A DNA stretch of 64,000 bases from Chitinophagaceae bacterium (GCA_016720825.1 JADKJV010000019.1:1-64000); one strand, 5' to 3'; counted from the stretch's first letter, positions 17,842 through 27,120 are shown. Numbers and translations: made by a program. The notes: generated by a model from the sequence alone, not told the origin.

Positions 17842-19710
17842 CTACTCAAGCACCAGTGTTTTGTCACGCGGGTATTTTACTTCGTAAGAGAAATTGATTT
17901 TATTTTCTTTTTTAGAATCCAGTGTAAATTTCCAGGTAAGGATTTTAGTGTCGTCCTCTATACTCGCTCCCGGATATTTGGTGTTTTGTATTTCGATTTC
18001 TTTTTGCGTGCTGACCGGGAGCTGGTCTTCTATCTGCATGGTAATGGGTTGTGCCTTGTTATTCCTGACCAGGATTTCATATTGCCGGGTATCCGTTTTA
18101 TTACTGCCCATGAATTTACGGGCGCTGTATTCTTTCAGCAGTTTGCGTTGAACAGTTACGCCTTTATCCCGGCCCAGTGAAATGTTTAAGGTGTCGCCCG
18201 CATTGGTCATGTCTAATTCTGATTTACCCAGGAAAGTTCCTTCAAAAAACAGGTTGGCTTCGCCTGGCAGTAAATTCAGTTCCTGCCAGTCGGTGATATG
18301 CGCCGTCAGGAATGCAAACGGTTCCAGTTTGGGGGCAGCGTAATATTCATACTGTGCGTCCACTTCATAACCGTCAATATCCACCATATACATTTTACCA
18401 TCATTCAGGATTGTATAAGGATCCTTGATTTCATAAATAGTTGTGGTGGGCTGGTAAATCGTAGTGGTAACCGGGGCGGTTTCTTCCCTTTTCTTTTTAA
18501 TGGGCGAACTGTAAGCATAACCGGAATTACCCCATGAATCCCCGTTTCCCAGAGCGGTTACCACCACTTCTGAACCAACAAATACAGCCCTTTTAACCGG
18601 TATTGAAATGGATGTAATGTTTCCCAATTGTACTTCTGTAGTCGTAAGTCCTGCACCAGTTACGACCAGCACATCGCCCGGTTTGGCTAAAATCCTGAAC
18701 TGGCCATTGTTATCAGCAGAAACGCCTGTCCTTGTACCCTTGATCATAATACTGGAACCCGGCAGGGTAGCCCCTGTTTCATCTGTAAGTATGCCGGAAA
18801 TCGTCCGGGCATTCTGGTAACCCAATATCGAATTCGACACGGGCTGGTAGGTATAACCATAACCCAGATACCAAGGGTTTAAAACCGGTTTACTGCCGCT
18901 TTCACTCGGATTGCCATTGGATAAAAAGAGTTTTACTTCTTTCCAGTCTTCCCCGCTTTGCTGGTGCACATTGGCTTTATACTGAAGGGTAATCGGACTG
19001 CTGATATCTTTCACCCGGATATCATAGGTGGGATACCAGCCTGTTTCTTTCACGAGGTAAGTGAGACTGAATAACGTATTCGAAGTTTCTTTGGCATTTA
19101 CGGTAACATGGATTTCACTGGTTGCTTTATCCTTCTTTGAATTCAGTTCCGCGAGTTGCATATCGAGTTTGGCCATATCTTCATTTATCTTCCGGATCAT
19201 GCGGTTTGTTTCCGCCTGTTTCTGGTAAATTTCTGTCAGCCGGATGCGCTGGAAATCGGCTGCATCTTTCAACTCTGTTGCTTTTAAAACAGTGGCGCTG
19301 CCACCGATATGCTGGTTTTGCACCATCAGCTTCTCTTCCTGCTCAAACACCTGCAATGTGTTTTTATATGCATCTATTTTATCCTGCAGCAATTCTTTAT
19401 CAGCTTCAATATTTTTTATTTCTTCCTGTTTGTTTTGTTCTTTCAGGAAGTTCTGCTGGTGATTCACGGAAAGCACCGTGATGCCATCGCCGGCCTTCAC
19501 CTGGATGCTTTGTTTGTCTATCATAGGGGAAATATTCCCAAACACCAGTTCGTACTTGCCGGCGGTGAGACTTGTTTTCCCAGACCTTTCCACTTGTGCG
19601 CCCTGCAGGAATACAGTCACCTTATCTATTTTACTATCTACATTTTTTTTGGTTTGCGCCTGGGTGGTGAGGGCATACAGCAGACCCAGACAAAGAAAAA
19701 TCTTTCTCAT
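17842..19710 (-). CDS. MuiA-family protein (DUF4140/DUF4139) with inserted carboxypeptidase-regulatory-like domain
   Basis: Start set at ATG 19710 (MRKIFLCLGLLYALTTQAQ), a clean signal peptide; an in-frame ATG 45 bases upstream adds non-signal sequence. The N-terminal DUF4140 region (about 25-125, VTVFLQGAQVERSG) is followed by a coiled coil (about 85-180) and the DUF4139 domain (from about 200: SLTYLVKETGWYPTYDIRV). Within the latter an Ig-like carboxypeptidase-regulatory domain is inserted (about 300-375, ISGILTDETGATLPGS). Related proteins are called mucoidy inhibitor A in some bacteria, but the function is not established in Bacteroidota. Probably periplasmic or outer-membrane associated. 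Confidence 0.8.
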   Translation of the reverse strand: MRKIFLCLGLLYALTTQAQTKKNVDSKIDKVTVFLQGAQVERSGKTSLTAGKYELVFGNISPMIDKQSIQVKAGDGITVLSVNHQQNFLKEQNKQEEIKNIEADKELLQDKIDAYKNTLQVFEQEEKLMVQNQHIGGSATVLKATELKDAADFQRIRLTEIYQKQAETNRMIRKINEDMAKLDMQLAELNSKKDKATSEIHVTVNAKETSNTLFSLTYLVKETGWYPTYDIRVKDISSPITLQYKANVHQQSGEDWKEVKLFLSNGNPSESGSKPVLNPWYLGYGYTYQPVSNSILGYQNARTISGILTDETGATLPGSSIMIKGTRTGVSADNNGQFRILAKPGDVLVVTGAGLTTTEVQLGNITSISIPVKRAVFVGSEVVVTALGNGDSWGNSGYAYSSPIKKKREETAPVTTTIYQPTTTIYEIKDPYTILNDGKMYMVDIDGYEVDAQYEYYAAPKLEPFAFLTAHITDWQELNLLPGEANLFFEGTFLGKSELDMTNAGDTLNISLGRDKGVTVQRKLLKEYSARKFMGSNKTDTRQYEILVRNNKAQPITMQIEDQLPVSTQKEIEIQNTKYPGASIEDDTKILTWKFTLDSKKENKINFSYEVKYPRDKTLVLE

Positions 19711-20143
19711 ACAGTTGGTGTTTTCAAGAGGATGCAGGAAGTAAGGAAAATACATACCGGGTGGGATGCGTTTTCTGTGTTTAGTTGATTATTTTACCAC
19801 AGAGTACACAGAGTTTGGCACAGAGTACACAGAGTTAGTGCCCTCAAGTACGCAGTGCAGAGTTTTAAAGTTATATCTGGTTTAGGGTTAAGCAGCTTTA
19901 GCTGCTACTCTGTGTCCTATTCGGGTATTATACATAGGGGAAATATTCTATTCGCTAAGACCATTCAATATATCACGAAAAATTACCTCTGTGTACGGCG
20001 CTTGCCCGACGAAGCGAAGCGTAGGCGGGTGGTTTGCATTTCTATTATCGCCGTGGTGGGTGTCCTCACCCACCACTACAAGCTATACAAATAAAAAAGG
20101 TTGCCTTAATAAAGACAACCTTCCGTATAATATAAATGATGTA
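19711..20143. repeat. CACAGAGTA-word hairpin region with nested GC-rich cassette
   Basis: About 430 non-coding bases between DUF4139 and sucC. Two copies of an 18-base word built from CACAGAGTACACAGAG lie at 19798-19815 and 19819-19836. Complementary words (ACTCTGTGTCC, CTCTGTGTAC) lie at about 19905 and 19988. A GC-rich palindromic cassette follows at 20001-20032, then a short hairpin (GGTGGGTG...CACCCACC, about 20055-20075) and the sucC terminator. No ORF. Confidence 0.7.
20097..20121 (-). terminator. sucC terminator
   Basis: Stem AAGGTTG...CAACCTT with an 11-bp near-perfect pairing, followed on the minus strand by a T-rich tail, 22 bases after the sucC stop. Confidence 0.75.
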
Positions 20144-21355
20144 TTAAGCCACCGCTTTCTTCACCAGTTCAGCGGCTTCACTGAGCAGAATAGCAGACTG
20201 CACTTTCAACCCGCTTTCATCAATCAGTTTTTTAGCTTCCACGGCATTGGTTCCCTGTAAACGAACAATGATGGGGATATTGATATTGCCGAGGTTTTTA
20301 TATGCATCAATGACACCCTGTGCCACACGGTCGCAGCGGACAATACCACCGAATATATTAATGAGGATGGCTTTTACGCGGGGATCTTTCAGGATGATTT
20401 TGAAACCGGCTTCTACGGTTTGTGCATTGGCCGTACCACCTACGTCCAGGAAGTTGGCAGGTTCACCACCACTGAGTTTAATCATATCCATGGTGGCCAT
20501 GGCCAGTCCGGCGCCATTTACCATACAGCCCACATTGCCATCCAGCTTTACAAAATTCAGGTTATACTGACCGGCTTCCACTTCAGTAGGATCTTCTTCA
20601 GATACATCACGGAGGGATACGAGGTCATTGTGGCGAACCAGTGCATTGTCATCCAGGTTCATCTTGCAGTCAACCGCCACAATTTTATTATCAGATGCTT
20701 TGAAGAGCGGATTGATTTCAAGCATAGAACAATCCAGGCTGGTATACGCCGTGTACAAATTGGTAACGAATTTCACGCAGTTCTTGAATGCATCCCCGCT
20801 CAGACCGAGATTGAAAGCAATCTTACGCGCCTGGAAAGGCTGGAGGCCACCGCTGGGGTGCACCCACTCTTTGAATATTTTTTCAGGAGTTTTGTGGGCC
20901 ACTTCTTCAATATTCATACCGCCTTCGGTACTGTACATGATCACATTTTCACCACGGGTACGGTCGAGTAATATGGATAAATAGAATTCTTTTCTGTCGG
21001 AAACACCTTCGTAATACATATCCTGTGCAACAAGCACTTTATGCACCACTTTACCGGTTGGACCTGTTTGCAAAGTAACCAGGGTACCGCCGAGGATTTT
21101 CTGTGCAAATTCCTTGATGTCTTCCAGGTTCTTGCCCACTTTCACACCATTGATGCCATTTTCCTTAATGCTGCCTTTACCGCGGCCGCCGGCGTGGATC
21201 TGTGCTTTAACCACAGCGAAACTGCTGCCAAAAAGATTCTTGATCTGGCGGTAGGCTTCTTCAGCCTCATGTACGGTGCTGCAGGCAAATCCTTCCTGAA
21301 CGGGAACATTGTATTTCTTCAGTAATTCTTTCGCCTGGTATTCATGGAGATTCAT
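20144..21355 (-). CDS. sucC: succinyl-CoA synthetase (ADP-forming) beta subunit
   Basis: 403 residues, typical of the family. N-terminus MNLHEYQAKELLKKYNVPV; ATP-grasp domain with VKAQIHAGGRGK (about 49-60); C-terminal CoA-ligase domain with NIFGGIVRCD (about 333-342) and the GTANAQTVEAGF motif. With SucD it converts succinyl-CoA, ADP and phosphate to succinate, CoA and ATP in the TCA cycle. The sucD gene is not adjacent, as is common in Bacteroidota. The frame is intact. Confidence 0.97.
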   Translation of the reverse strand: MNLHEYQAKELLKKYNVPVQEGFACSTVHEAEEAYRQIKNLFGSSFAVVKAQIHAGGRGKGSIKENGINGVKVGKNLEDIKEFAQKILGGTLVTLQTGPTGKVVHKVLVAQDMYYEGVSDRKEFYLSILLDRTRGENVIMYSTEGGMNIEEVAHKTPEKIFKEWVHPSGGLQPFQARKIAFNLGLSGDAFKNCVKFVTNLYTAYTSLDCSMLEINPLFKASDNKIVAVDCKMNLDDNALVRHNDLVSLRDVSEEDPTEVEAGQYNLNFVKLDGNVGCMVNGAGLAMATMDMIKLSGGEPANFLDVGGTANAQTVEAGFKIILKDPRVKAILINIFGGIVRCDRVAQGVIDAYKNLGNINIPIIVRLQGTNAVEAKKLIDESGLKVQSAILLSEAAELVKKAVA

Positions 21356-21470
21356 AATGGTGAGAATTTGCGCGAAGATAATTATTCGTTAACAGCTATT
21401 TTATATAGGAAAGGGATATTTTTTAACCCCTTCGAATTATTCCTACTTTTATAAGGCCATTCCGGCTGCT

Positions 21471-22301
21471 ATGTTCAGAAAATACCTGCAAATACCCGGT
21501 TTTATCCTGTTGATCGCAATCACAGGCTGCCAGCACCTGAAAAAGATGAGCTGGCCCTGGCCCGAAAAATCCATCGGCGGCCGCGCTTTTTATGAAAAAG
21601 CCTTCCCGATGAAATGGGCGGAAAGGGATTCATTAGCCCTGGAACAGGTATTGGCCGGAAATGTACCTGAATTCCTCAGGCATTTTTACCCGGTGCAGGT
21701 TTCAGTCACTGACAGTACCACGGGTAAAACCATCCATGCACTGTATTATGTATCGCCCGATTATTTATCGGTAGGAAATGATGCCGACTGGGCAAGGATC
21801 AACATTACCCCTTACGCGGCACAGCAGATTGCAGACAGTTTCCATTGTTTTTTGCCCACCCGCAAAATGGTGGATGATATTTATAAGTCCGCCACAGTAA
21901 AACTCGAACCTGTTCCGATGTATGCATACCGCGACAGCACCCCAACCATGTGGCAGCATCACCTGATCATTGAAGGGCAGCGCAAGGGGAGGAAGGGGTT
22001 GATTGCCGGCATCCAGAAAGATGTGGTGCTCAGCGGCAAGATCACGCGTGACCCCAAACCCGGCCGGGTGGCCATTTACGGTTGGCACAAGTTGAACGGC
22101 GAACCCATCCAGCCATTATATACCGGTCATATTTACTGGTGGGTGGATTACAGCCAGGGTATCCGGCTGGTGTACCGTAAAATCAAAGTGGGCAACAAGT
22201 GGATGGATTATACTGATGTCATGAAAGATCCTGTTTTGCAAAAACTCCTTTGCGATGAACCCTGGTGTGATTTCACCAGATACCCGGCTGCTCGCCCCTA
22301 A
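21471..22301 (+). CDS. conserved lipoprotein of unknown function
   Basis: 276 residues with a lipoprotein signal (FILLIAITGC, lipid Cys about 20). The mature part contains conserved-looking blocks (FYEKAFPMKWAERDSLALE, YYVSPDYLSVG, DSTPTMWQHHLIIEGQRKG, LYTGHIYWWVDYSQGIRLVYR). I recall similar hypothetical proteins in other Bacteroidota but no named domain. The abundance of aromatic and His residues is compatible with a periplasmic hydrolase or peptidoglycan/sugar-binding fold, but no catalytic motif is recognised. Monocistronic, followed 26 bases later by the nucleoside phosphorylase gene. Confidence 0.7.
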   Translation: MFRKYLQIPGFILLIAITGCQHLKKMSWPWPEKSIGGRAFYEKAFPMKWAERDSLALEQVLAGNVPEFLRHFYPVQVSVTDSTTGKTIHALYYVSPDYLSVGNDADWARINITPYAAQQIADSFHCFLPTRKMVDDIYKSATVKLEPVPMYAYRDSTPTMWQHHLIIEGQRKGRKGLIAGIQKDVVLSGKITRDPKPGRVAIYGWHKLNGEPIQPLYTGHIYWWVDYSQGIRLVYRKIKVGNKWMDYTDVMKDPVLQKLLCDEPWCDFTRYPAARP

Positions 22302-22305
22302 TTGT

Positions 22306-22313
22306 TATATTTG
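22306..22313 (+). promoter_or_regulatory. putative -7 box (TATATTTG) of the purine nucleoside phosphorylase gene
   Basis: Matches the Bacteroidota TAnnTTTG consensus and lies 14 bases before the first ATG of the gene. No clear TTTG -33 box at the expected distance, so only tentative. Confidence 0.35.
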
Positions 22314-22327
22314 CCGGCTCAATCCGA

Positions 22328-23158
22328 ATGTATATGGGAAAAAAATTGCTGAAAAAACTGGATGAGGCAGTGTCATATCTGCAGAAACAGTATAAAGGGA
22401 ACCCGGTGGCTGGTATCGTACTGGGCAGCGGGCTGGGCAGTTTTACGGCAGAAATCAATGTGCTGAAAGAAGTGCGGTATGAAGATATACCGCATTTCCC
22501 GGTGTCTACAGTGGCTGGTCATTCAGGCAAACTCATATTCGGTACTTTATCGGGAAAAGAAGTGGTGGCCATGGCCGGCCGTTTCCATTTATATGAAGGC
22601 TATGAGCCGGAAGACATCGTGTTTCCCGTGCGTGTGATGAAAATGCTGGGTGTGCAGACCCTTTTATTATCCAATGCAGCCGGTGGCGTGAATCCTGCTT
22701 TCAAAGTGGGCGATTTGATGATCATTAAAGATCATATCAGTTTTTATATTCCCAATCCGCTGATGGGAAAAAATACCGATGAACTGGGCCCGCGTTTCCC
22801 GGACATGAGCCAGCCTTATAATCATGCACTGATTGCAAAAGCAAAAACCATTGCTGCAAATGCGGGGTTTGATATTAAAGAAGGTGTGTATGTGGCGGTG
22901 ACTGGTCCCACCTTCGAAACACCGGCTGAATACCGGATGATCCATAATCTGGGTGCTGATGTGGTGGGGATGAGTACTGTGCAGGAAAATATCGCAGCCC
23001 GGCACATGGGCGTGGATGTATTTGCCATCAGTGTGATTACCGACATGTGGCACACGGATCATGTGCAAACCATTTCACATGAAGAGGTGCTGGAAGCTGC
23101 AAGGAATGCCGAGCCAAAACTGGCGAGGATATTCAGGGAACTGGTGGGGAGTCTTTAA
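22328..23158 (+). CDS. purine-nucleoside phosphorylase
   Basis: 276 residues, trimeric-type PNP (PNP/MTAP family). Motifs: VLGSGLGSF (phosphate loop, about 34-42), HSGKLIFG, MAGRFHLYEGY, LLLSNAAGGVNP, and TGPTFETPAEYRM with GMSTVQENIAARH. Splits purine nucleosides with phosphate into base and (deoxy)ribose-1-phosphate for salvage. ATG 22334 is an alternative start two codons downstream. Confidence 0.95.
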   Translation: MYMGKKLLKKLDEAVSYLQKQYKGNPVAGIVLGSGLGSFTAEINVLKEVRYEDIPHFPVSTVAGHSGKLIFGTLSGKEVVAMAGRFHLYEGYEPEDIVFPVRVMKMLGVQTLLLSNAAGGVNPAFKVGDLMIIKDHISFYIPNPLMGKNTDELGPRFPDMSQPYNHALIAKAKTIAANAGFDIKEGVYVAVTGPTFETPAEYRMIHNLGADVVGMSTVQENIAARHMGVDVFAISVITDMWHTDHVQTISHEEVLEAARNAEPKLARIFRELVGSL

Positions 23159-23220
23159 CAAAATCTAGGCTGCCGATCTATTTTTGATTGGCTAAATTGC
23201 CGATTATTTAACCCGATACA

Positions 23221-25251
23221 CTGATCCGGAAATCTACATATCTCTTTTTGCTCCTGGTTTTATGTTGCGGCAGCAGCCATGCCCAGGATTTGATCCGTGG
23301 TTTGGGCGACCGGATGAAACAGGCCGGCAGTGGTCTCAGCCGGCGGTCTAATACGGGCGCAAATAATATAGACAGTATCCGTCACCGGAACAACCTGGAA
23401 GATTCTATCACCATCAGGTATCGTTTCCTCGATTCTCTCAATACCTACAAACTCGATTCATCTATAACGGATTTTAATAACCGTTTCCCGATACCTGCCA
23501 CACATGTCTTTCTGGGTAACCTGGGTAATGCCACCAGGTCCCTGTTGTTTTCGCCCATCATGAAGTCCGGTTTTGATGCAGGCTTCCATGCGTTTGATGT
23601 CTATCGCTGGGTTCCGGAGAAAATAAGGCTCTTCCAGACCACCCGGCCATATTCTGAACTGAACTATTTTCTGGGAACACGTACCGAACAGATCATTGAA
23701 GTATTACATACACAAAACCTTACTTCCACCTGGAATGCCTCTTTCAATTACCGGCTGGTGAATTCACCGGGTTTTTTCAAGAACCAGAAAACGAATCACA
23801 ATAATTATGTGTTCACTTCTGCGTTCCAGACTAAAAACAAACGGTACAGCAACACGCTGATTATCCTGGATAATAAACTGCAGTCGTCAGAGAATGGCGG
23901 CATCATTGATACCCTCAATTACCTCGATGATCCGGTGTATAAGGATCGGTTTAATATACCGACCAGGCTGGGAGGGGATGAGCAGTTCTCGAGTAATTTC
24001 TTCAGCAATAAAATCAAAACCGGCAATAAGTACAACGAATTTTTCCTGGTGATGCGTCAGCAGTATGACCTGGGTAAGAAAGATTCACTGGTTACAGACT
24101 CAACGGTGATCCCGTTATTCTACCCCCGCCTGCGTTTTGAACACCAGTTTACACTCAGCCAGTTTAAATATCTCTATCAGGATTTTGTGGCTGACTCTGT
24201 TTTCTATGATTATTATTACGACACGGCTTTCCCTGCTGCCACAAAAACTTTCCAGTTGAAAGACCGCTGGAAAGATATGATCAATGATTTTTCCATTTAC
24301 CAGTTCCCGGATGCCAAAAACCTCCGCCAGTACATTAAGCTCGGTGTGATGCTGCAGGCATTGAGCGGTGAATTTGCTTCAGGGAAAAAAGCATATGTCA
24401 ATACTGCAGGCCATGCGGCATACCGGAATAAAACGCGCAACCAGCAATGGGATATTGAAGCAGATGGTAAACTGTATTTCACCGGGCTCAATGCCGGGGA
24501 TTATGAAGCACGCGCCAGCCTGCAACGCACCGTAAAAAAAATCGGGACTATTACACTGGGCTTTGAAAATACCAGCCGCACGCCATCATTTGTTTTCAAT
24601 TCCCGCAGCAGTTTTTATATTTCAAAAGTTGCGCAGGATTTTAATAAAGAAAATACCACGCATCTTTCATTCGATTACCAGCTGCCATCTTTTAAATTCA
24701 GTATTGCAGCGCATTATTACCTGCTGACGAATTATACATACCTCGCAGATATGTATCATTTCAAACAAGCCGGTTCTTTATTTAATGTGCTACAGGTTAA
24801 CATGTTTAAAACACTCAAACTGGGTAAACGCTGGAACTGGCATGCCGAGTTTTATGTACAGAAAAGAATCGGTGCCGGTCCGGTTAACCTGCCACTGTTA
24901 TATACCCGTAACCGCATCGCGTACGAAGGCAACCTCGGGTTTAAAAACCTGGATATTTCCATGGGTGCTGAAATCCGTTACCGTTCACCTTACAAAGCGG
25001 ATGGATACTCACCTGTAATGGGACGTTTTTATTACCAGGACAGCATTACTATCCGCAACCCGCTGCCAGATATTTCAGTTTTTGTACAGTTCAGGATCAA
25101 ACCCTTCAAATTCTTCATCCGGGGCGAGAACCTGAATACCCTCAGGCGGCTTGATAATTTCGGGTTTACCAACAACAATCTTGTGGCACCAGCCTATCCC
25201 TTACCCGGTTTACAGATCCGGATGGGTGTTTGGTGGGGTTTTGTTAATTGA
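23221..25251 (+). CDS. putative porin (outer-membrane beta-barrel)
   Basis: About 670-residue outer-membrane protein of the Bacteroidota 'putative porin' family (HVFLGNLGNATRSLLFSP, TRPYSELNYFLGTRTEQ, SYYISKVAQ-like strand segments, C-terminal GLQIRMGVWWGF). No ATG opens the frame. A complete signal peptide (IRKSTYLFLLLVLCCGSSHAQ) is encoded from CTG 23221, while the first usual alternative start, TTG 23248, would cut the signal in half. I therefore place the start at 23221 as a CTG or a mutated/misread ATG. Function is presumed general outer-membrane transport. Confidence 0.8.
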   Translation: MIRKSTYLFLLLVLCCGSSHAQDLIRGLGDRMKQAGSGLSRRSNTGANNIDSIRHRNNLEDSITIRYRFLDSLNTYKLDSSITDFNNRFPIPATHVFLGNLGNATRSLLFSPIMKSGFDAGFHAFDVYRWVPEKIRLFQTTRPYSELNYFLGTRTEQIIEVLHTQNLTSTWNASFNYRLVNSPGFFKNQKTNHNNYVFTSAFQTKNKRYSNTLIILDNKLQSSENGGIIDTLNYLDDPVYKDRFNIPTRLGGDEQFSSNFFSNKIKTGNKYNEFFLVMRQQYDLGKKDSLVTDSTVIPLFYPRLRFEHQFTLSQFKYLYQDFVADSVFYDYYYDTAFPAATKTFQLKDRWKDMINDFSIYQFPDAKNLRQYIKLGVMLQALSGEFASGKKAYVNTAGHAAYRNKTRNQQWDIEADGKLYFTGLNAGDYEARASLQRTVKKIGTITLGFENTSRTPSFVFNSRSSFYISKVAQDFNKENTTHLSFDYQLPSFKFSIAAHYYLLTNYTYLADMYHFKQAGSLFNVLQVNMFKTLKLGKRWNWHAEFYVQKRIGAGPVNLPLLYTRNRIAYEGNLGFKNLDISMGAEIRYRSPYKADGYSPVMGRFYYQDSITIRNPLPDISVFVQFRIKPFKFFIRGENLNTLRRLDNFGFTNNNLVAPAYPLPGLQIRMGVWWGFVN

Positions 25252-25305
25252 TTACCAATTTATTACCCGTTTTTCCTTTTCATCTTTCTTTTGGCCGGTA
25301 GTTTG

Positions 25306-25313
25306 TACATTTG
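25306..25313 (+). promoter_or_regulatory. putative -7 box (TACATTTG) upstream of the HYC_CC_PP gene
   Basis: Consensus TAnnTTTG 8 bases before the ATG at 25321, which would give a very short leader. A TTTTGG element lies about 13 bases upstream, closer than the usual 19. Tentative. Confidence 0.35.
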
Positions 25314-25320
25314 AGTACAG

Positions 25321-25713
25321 ATGAAAAAGTTCATTGCCCTTGTAATGCTGATAACTTATTCCGTTTTTGCGAACGGGGTGGTTATCCGTTCCCATTACTG
25401 CATGAACCAACTGGCCTCCCGTCATTTGTTTGGCGCCAAACCTTCTTCCTGCGAAGTCTGCGGCATGAGCAGTCATAATAACAATGGCTGTTGCAGCGAC
25501 GAGATGAAAGTGGTGAAGCAATACCAGGACCAGCAAACACCGGGTAAAATGGTGGAAGATCTGCTGAAAGCAAAACCGGTATTCCATGCTGTTTCCGGAT
25601 TCCTGCTTACCCCTGTCACCCGGCCTGAACAGCCTGTATACTCACTCAGTCATTCCCCGCCCCTGATATCACCCATTGAAATCTATAAAGAAATCAGGGT
25701 CTTCCGTATTTGA
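25321..25713 (+). CDS. HYC_CC_PP-type cysteine-rich periplasmic protein
   Basis: 130 residues with an N-terminal signal helix (about 3-20). It shows the family's three diagnostic motifs in order: HYC (25-27), a CEVC pair (44-47) and CC (57-58), and a PP near the C-terminus (SHSPPLISP). Members are small exported Bacteroidota proteins often found beside heavy-metal genes. Metal binding is inferred from the His/Cys content. First gene of the metal locus, about 80 bases before the HMA/Cys-rich gene. Confidence 0.75.
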   Translation: MKKFIALVMLITYSVFANGVVIRSHYCMNQLASRHLFGAKPSSCEVCGMSSHNNNGCCSDEMKVVKQYQDQQTPGKMVEDLLKAKPVFHAVSGFLLTPVTRPEQPVYSLSHSPPLISPIEIYKEIRVFRI

Positions 25714-25791
25714 TACAGCCCGCCAGCTTTTTGCTGCCGCCGGCGGCGGTAGCGATCTTGTATTTTATTTCACCTACTTAAATTTCAAATC

Positions 25792-26508
25792 ATGAAATCG
25801 ATAAGAATATTATCTGTTGCGCTGCTGTGTATGGGAATGAGTGCTTTTGCTGTTGCCCAAACCCAGACTGAATCCATTAAAGTGTCCGGCAATTGCGGCA
25901 TGTGTAAAACGAAAATCGAAAAAGCCGCGAAAACCGGTGGTGCCACGTATGCATTATGGGATAAGCAAACAAAAATCCTGACTGTTAAATACAACAGCAG
26001 TTCAACCAACAAGGCGAAGATCCAGCAGGAAGTGGCTGCCGTGGGATATGATACCCCGGAGTATAAAGCAACTGACGAGGCTTATAACAAACTGGATGCC
26101 TGCTGCCATTATGAGCGCGAAGGCCAGACTGCAGCTGCTACCGAACATCATATGGATATGAAGATGGAAGGCAACTGCAGTGAAAAATGCGGCGATAAAT
26201 GTAAAAAGGAAAACGGCAAATGCACTGATATGGCAGCCTGTAAAGAAAAAGGCTGTGATAAGATGGAAGGTGCTGCCATGAATTGTGCTGATAAATGCAA
26301 TGAAAAATGCGGTGACAATTGCAAGAAAGAAAATGGCAAATGCACCGATATGGCAGCCTGCAAGGAAAAAGGCTGTTGCAGCCAGGAAGGTGAAGCCATG
26401 AAATGTGAAATGAAAGACGGCAAATGTGCACACGGTGCAGAATGTAAAGAAGCCGGTAAACATGGTAAAACCGGTGCTAAGGCATCCTGTTGCAATAAAT
26501 CCAGGTAA
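25792..26508 (+). CDS. HMA-domain protein with metallothionein-like Cys-rich repeat tail
   Basis: 238 residues: signal peptide ending AFAVAQ (about 1-23), one heavy-metal-associated ferredoxin-like domain (about 26-95) with the metal loop GNCGMC (Cys35, Cys38), then an unusual tail (about 105-238) very rich in Cys, Lys, Glu and His. The tail holds two 40-residue repeats (DNA period 120 bases, units starting near 26182 and 26302) with the patterns EKCGDKCKKENGKC and DMAACKEKGC, then a degenerate third. The fold and spacing suggest a secreted metal sponge or chaperone, with copper most likely. Metal identity is inference. Followed 20 bases later by a second HMA gene. Confidence 0.85.
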   Translation: MKSIRILSVALLCMGMSAFAVAQTQTESIKVSGNCGMCKTKIEKAAKTGGATYALWDKQTKILTVKYNSSSTNKAKIQQEVAAVGYDTPEYKATDEAYNKLDACCHYEREGQTAAATEHHMDMKMEGNCSEKCGDKCKKENGKCTDMAACKEKGCDKMEGAAMNCADKCNEKCGDNCKKENGKCTDMAACKEKGCCSQEGEAMKCEMKDGKCAHGAECKEAGKHGKTGAKASCCNKSR

Positions 26509-26527
26509 TTTTTATAAATTAGGACCA

Positions 26528-27073
26528 GTGAAAAAGACAATTATCCTGATTACTTTCTTCTTTAGCTGTTTCGCATCAAACGGGCAGTTTTCGAAGGCAT
26601 CGCTGCAGGCTACAGGCCTTACCTGTGCGCTGTGCAGTAATGCCATCAATAAAGCACTCGGGAAACTGCCTTTTATACAATCGGTGGACGCTGATATCAA
26701 GCATTCTTCTTTTGCGATCGTTTTCAAGCCGGGTTCCGTTGTGAATCCCGATGCCATCATGGACGCAGTGGAAGGGGCCGGATTTTCAGTAGGTGGTTTA
26801 GAACTGACAGGGACTTTCCAGCAACTGTCCATTGATAAGGACCAGCATGTAAAAATCGGCCAGTCAGTTTACCATTTTGTGAATGCAAGCAACCAGGTCC
26901 TCAACGGGGAAAAAACAATCCGGATAGTGGATAAAAATTTTCTTACCCAAAAGGAGTTTAAGAAAATCAGTGCCACAGTTAAAGCGGGTTGCCTGCAAAC
27001 AGGACGTGCAGCATCCTGTTGTATAAAAGACGGACTGGCAGAAGGTGTAAGGATTTATCACGTAACATTATAA
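26528..27073 (+). CDS. second exported HMA-domain protein
   Basis: 181 residues if started at GTG 26528, which gives MKKTIILITFFFSCFASNGQ, a proper signal peptide; the ATG further upstream lies inside the preceding gene. The HMA domain (about 22-95) has the CxxC motif GLTCALCSNA (Cys33, Cys36). The C-terminal half (about 100-181) has no recognised fold and ends with a Cys-containing stretch (GCLQTGRAASCCIKDG). Likely a periplasmic metal chaperone transcribed with the preceding gene and ended by the hairpin at 27077. Confidence 0.8.
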   Translation: MKKTIILITFFFSCFASNGQFSKASLQATGLTCALCSNAINKALGKLPFIQSVDADIKHSSFAIVFKPGSVVNPDAIMDAVEGAGFSVGGLELTGTFQQLSIDKDQHVKIGQSVYHFVNASNQVLNGEKTIRIVDKNFLTQKEFKKISATVKAGCLQTGRAASCCIKDGLAEGVRIYHVTL

Positions 27074-27076
27074 TGT

Positions 27077-27107
27077 AACATCCTTCCGCAATTAGCGGGA
27101 GGATGTT
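27077..27107 (+). terminator. terminator after the second HMA gene
   Basis: 13-bp stem (27077-27089 with 27095-27107, one G-T wobble), 5-base loop AATTA, followed by TTTTAAT. It separates the HMA pair from the TlpA/barrel pair. Confidence 0.75.
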
Positions 27108-27120
27108 TTAATACTTATAC

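Noticed and set aside
20420..20971. 183-codon plus-strand open frame inside sucC
   Set aside because: Antisense to the strongly conserved sucC coding sequence.
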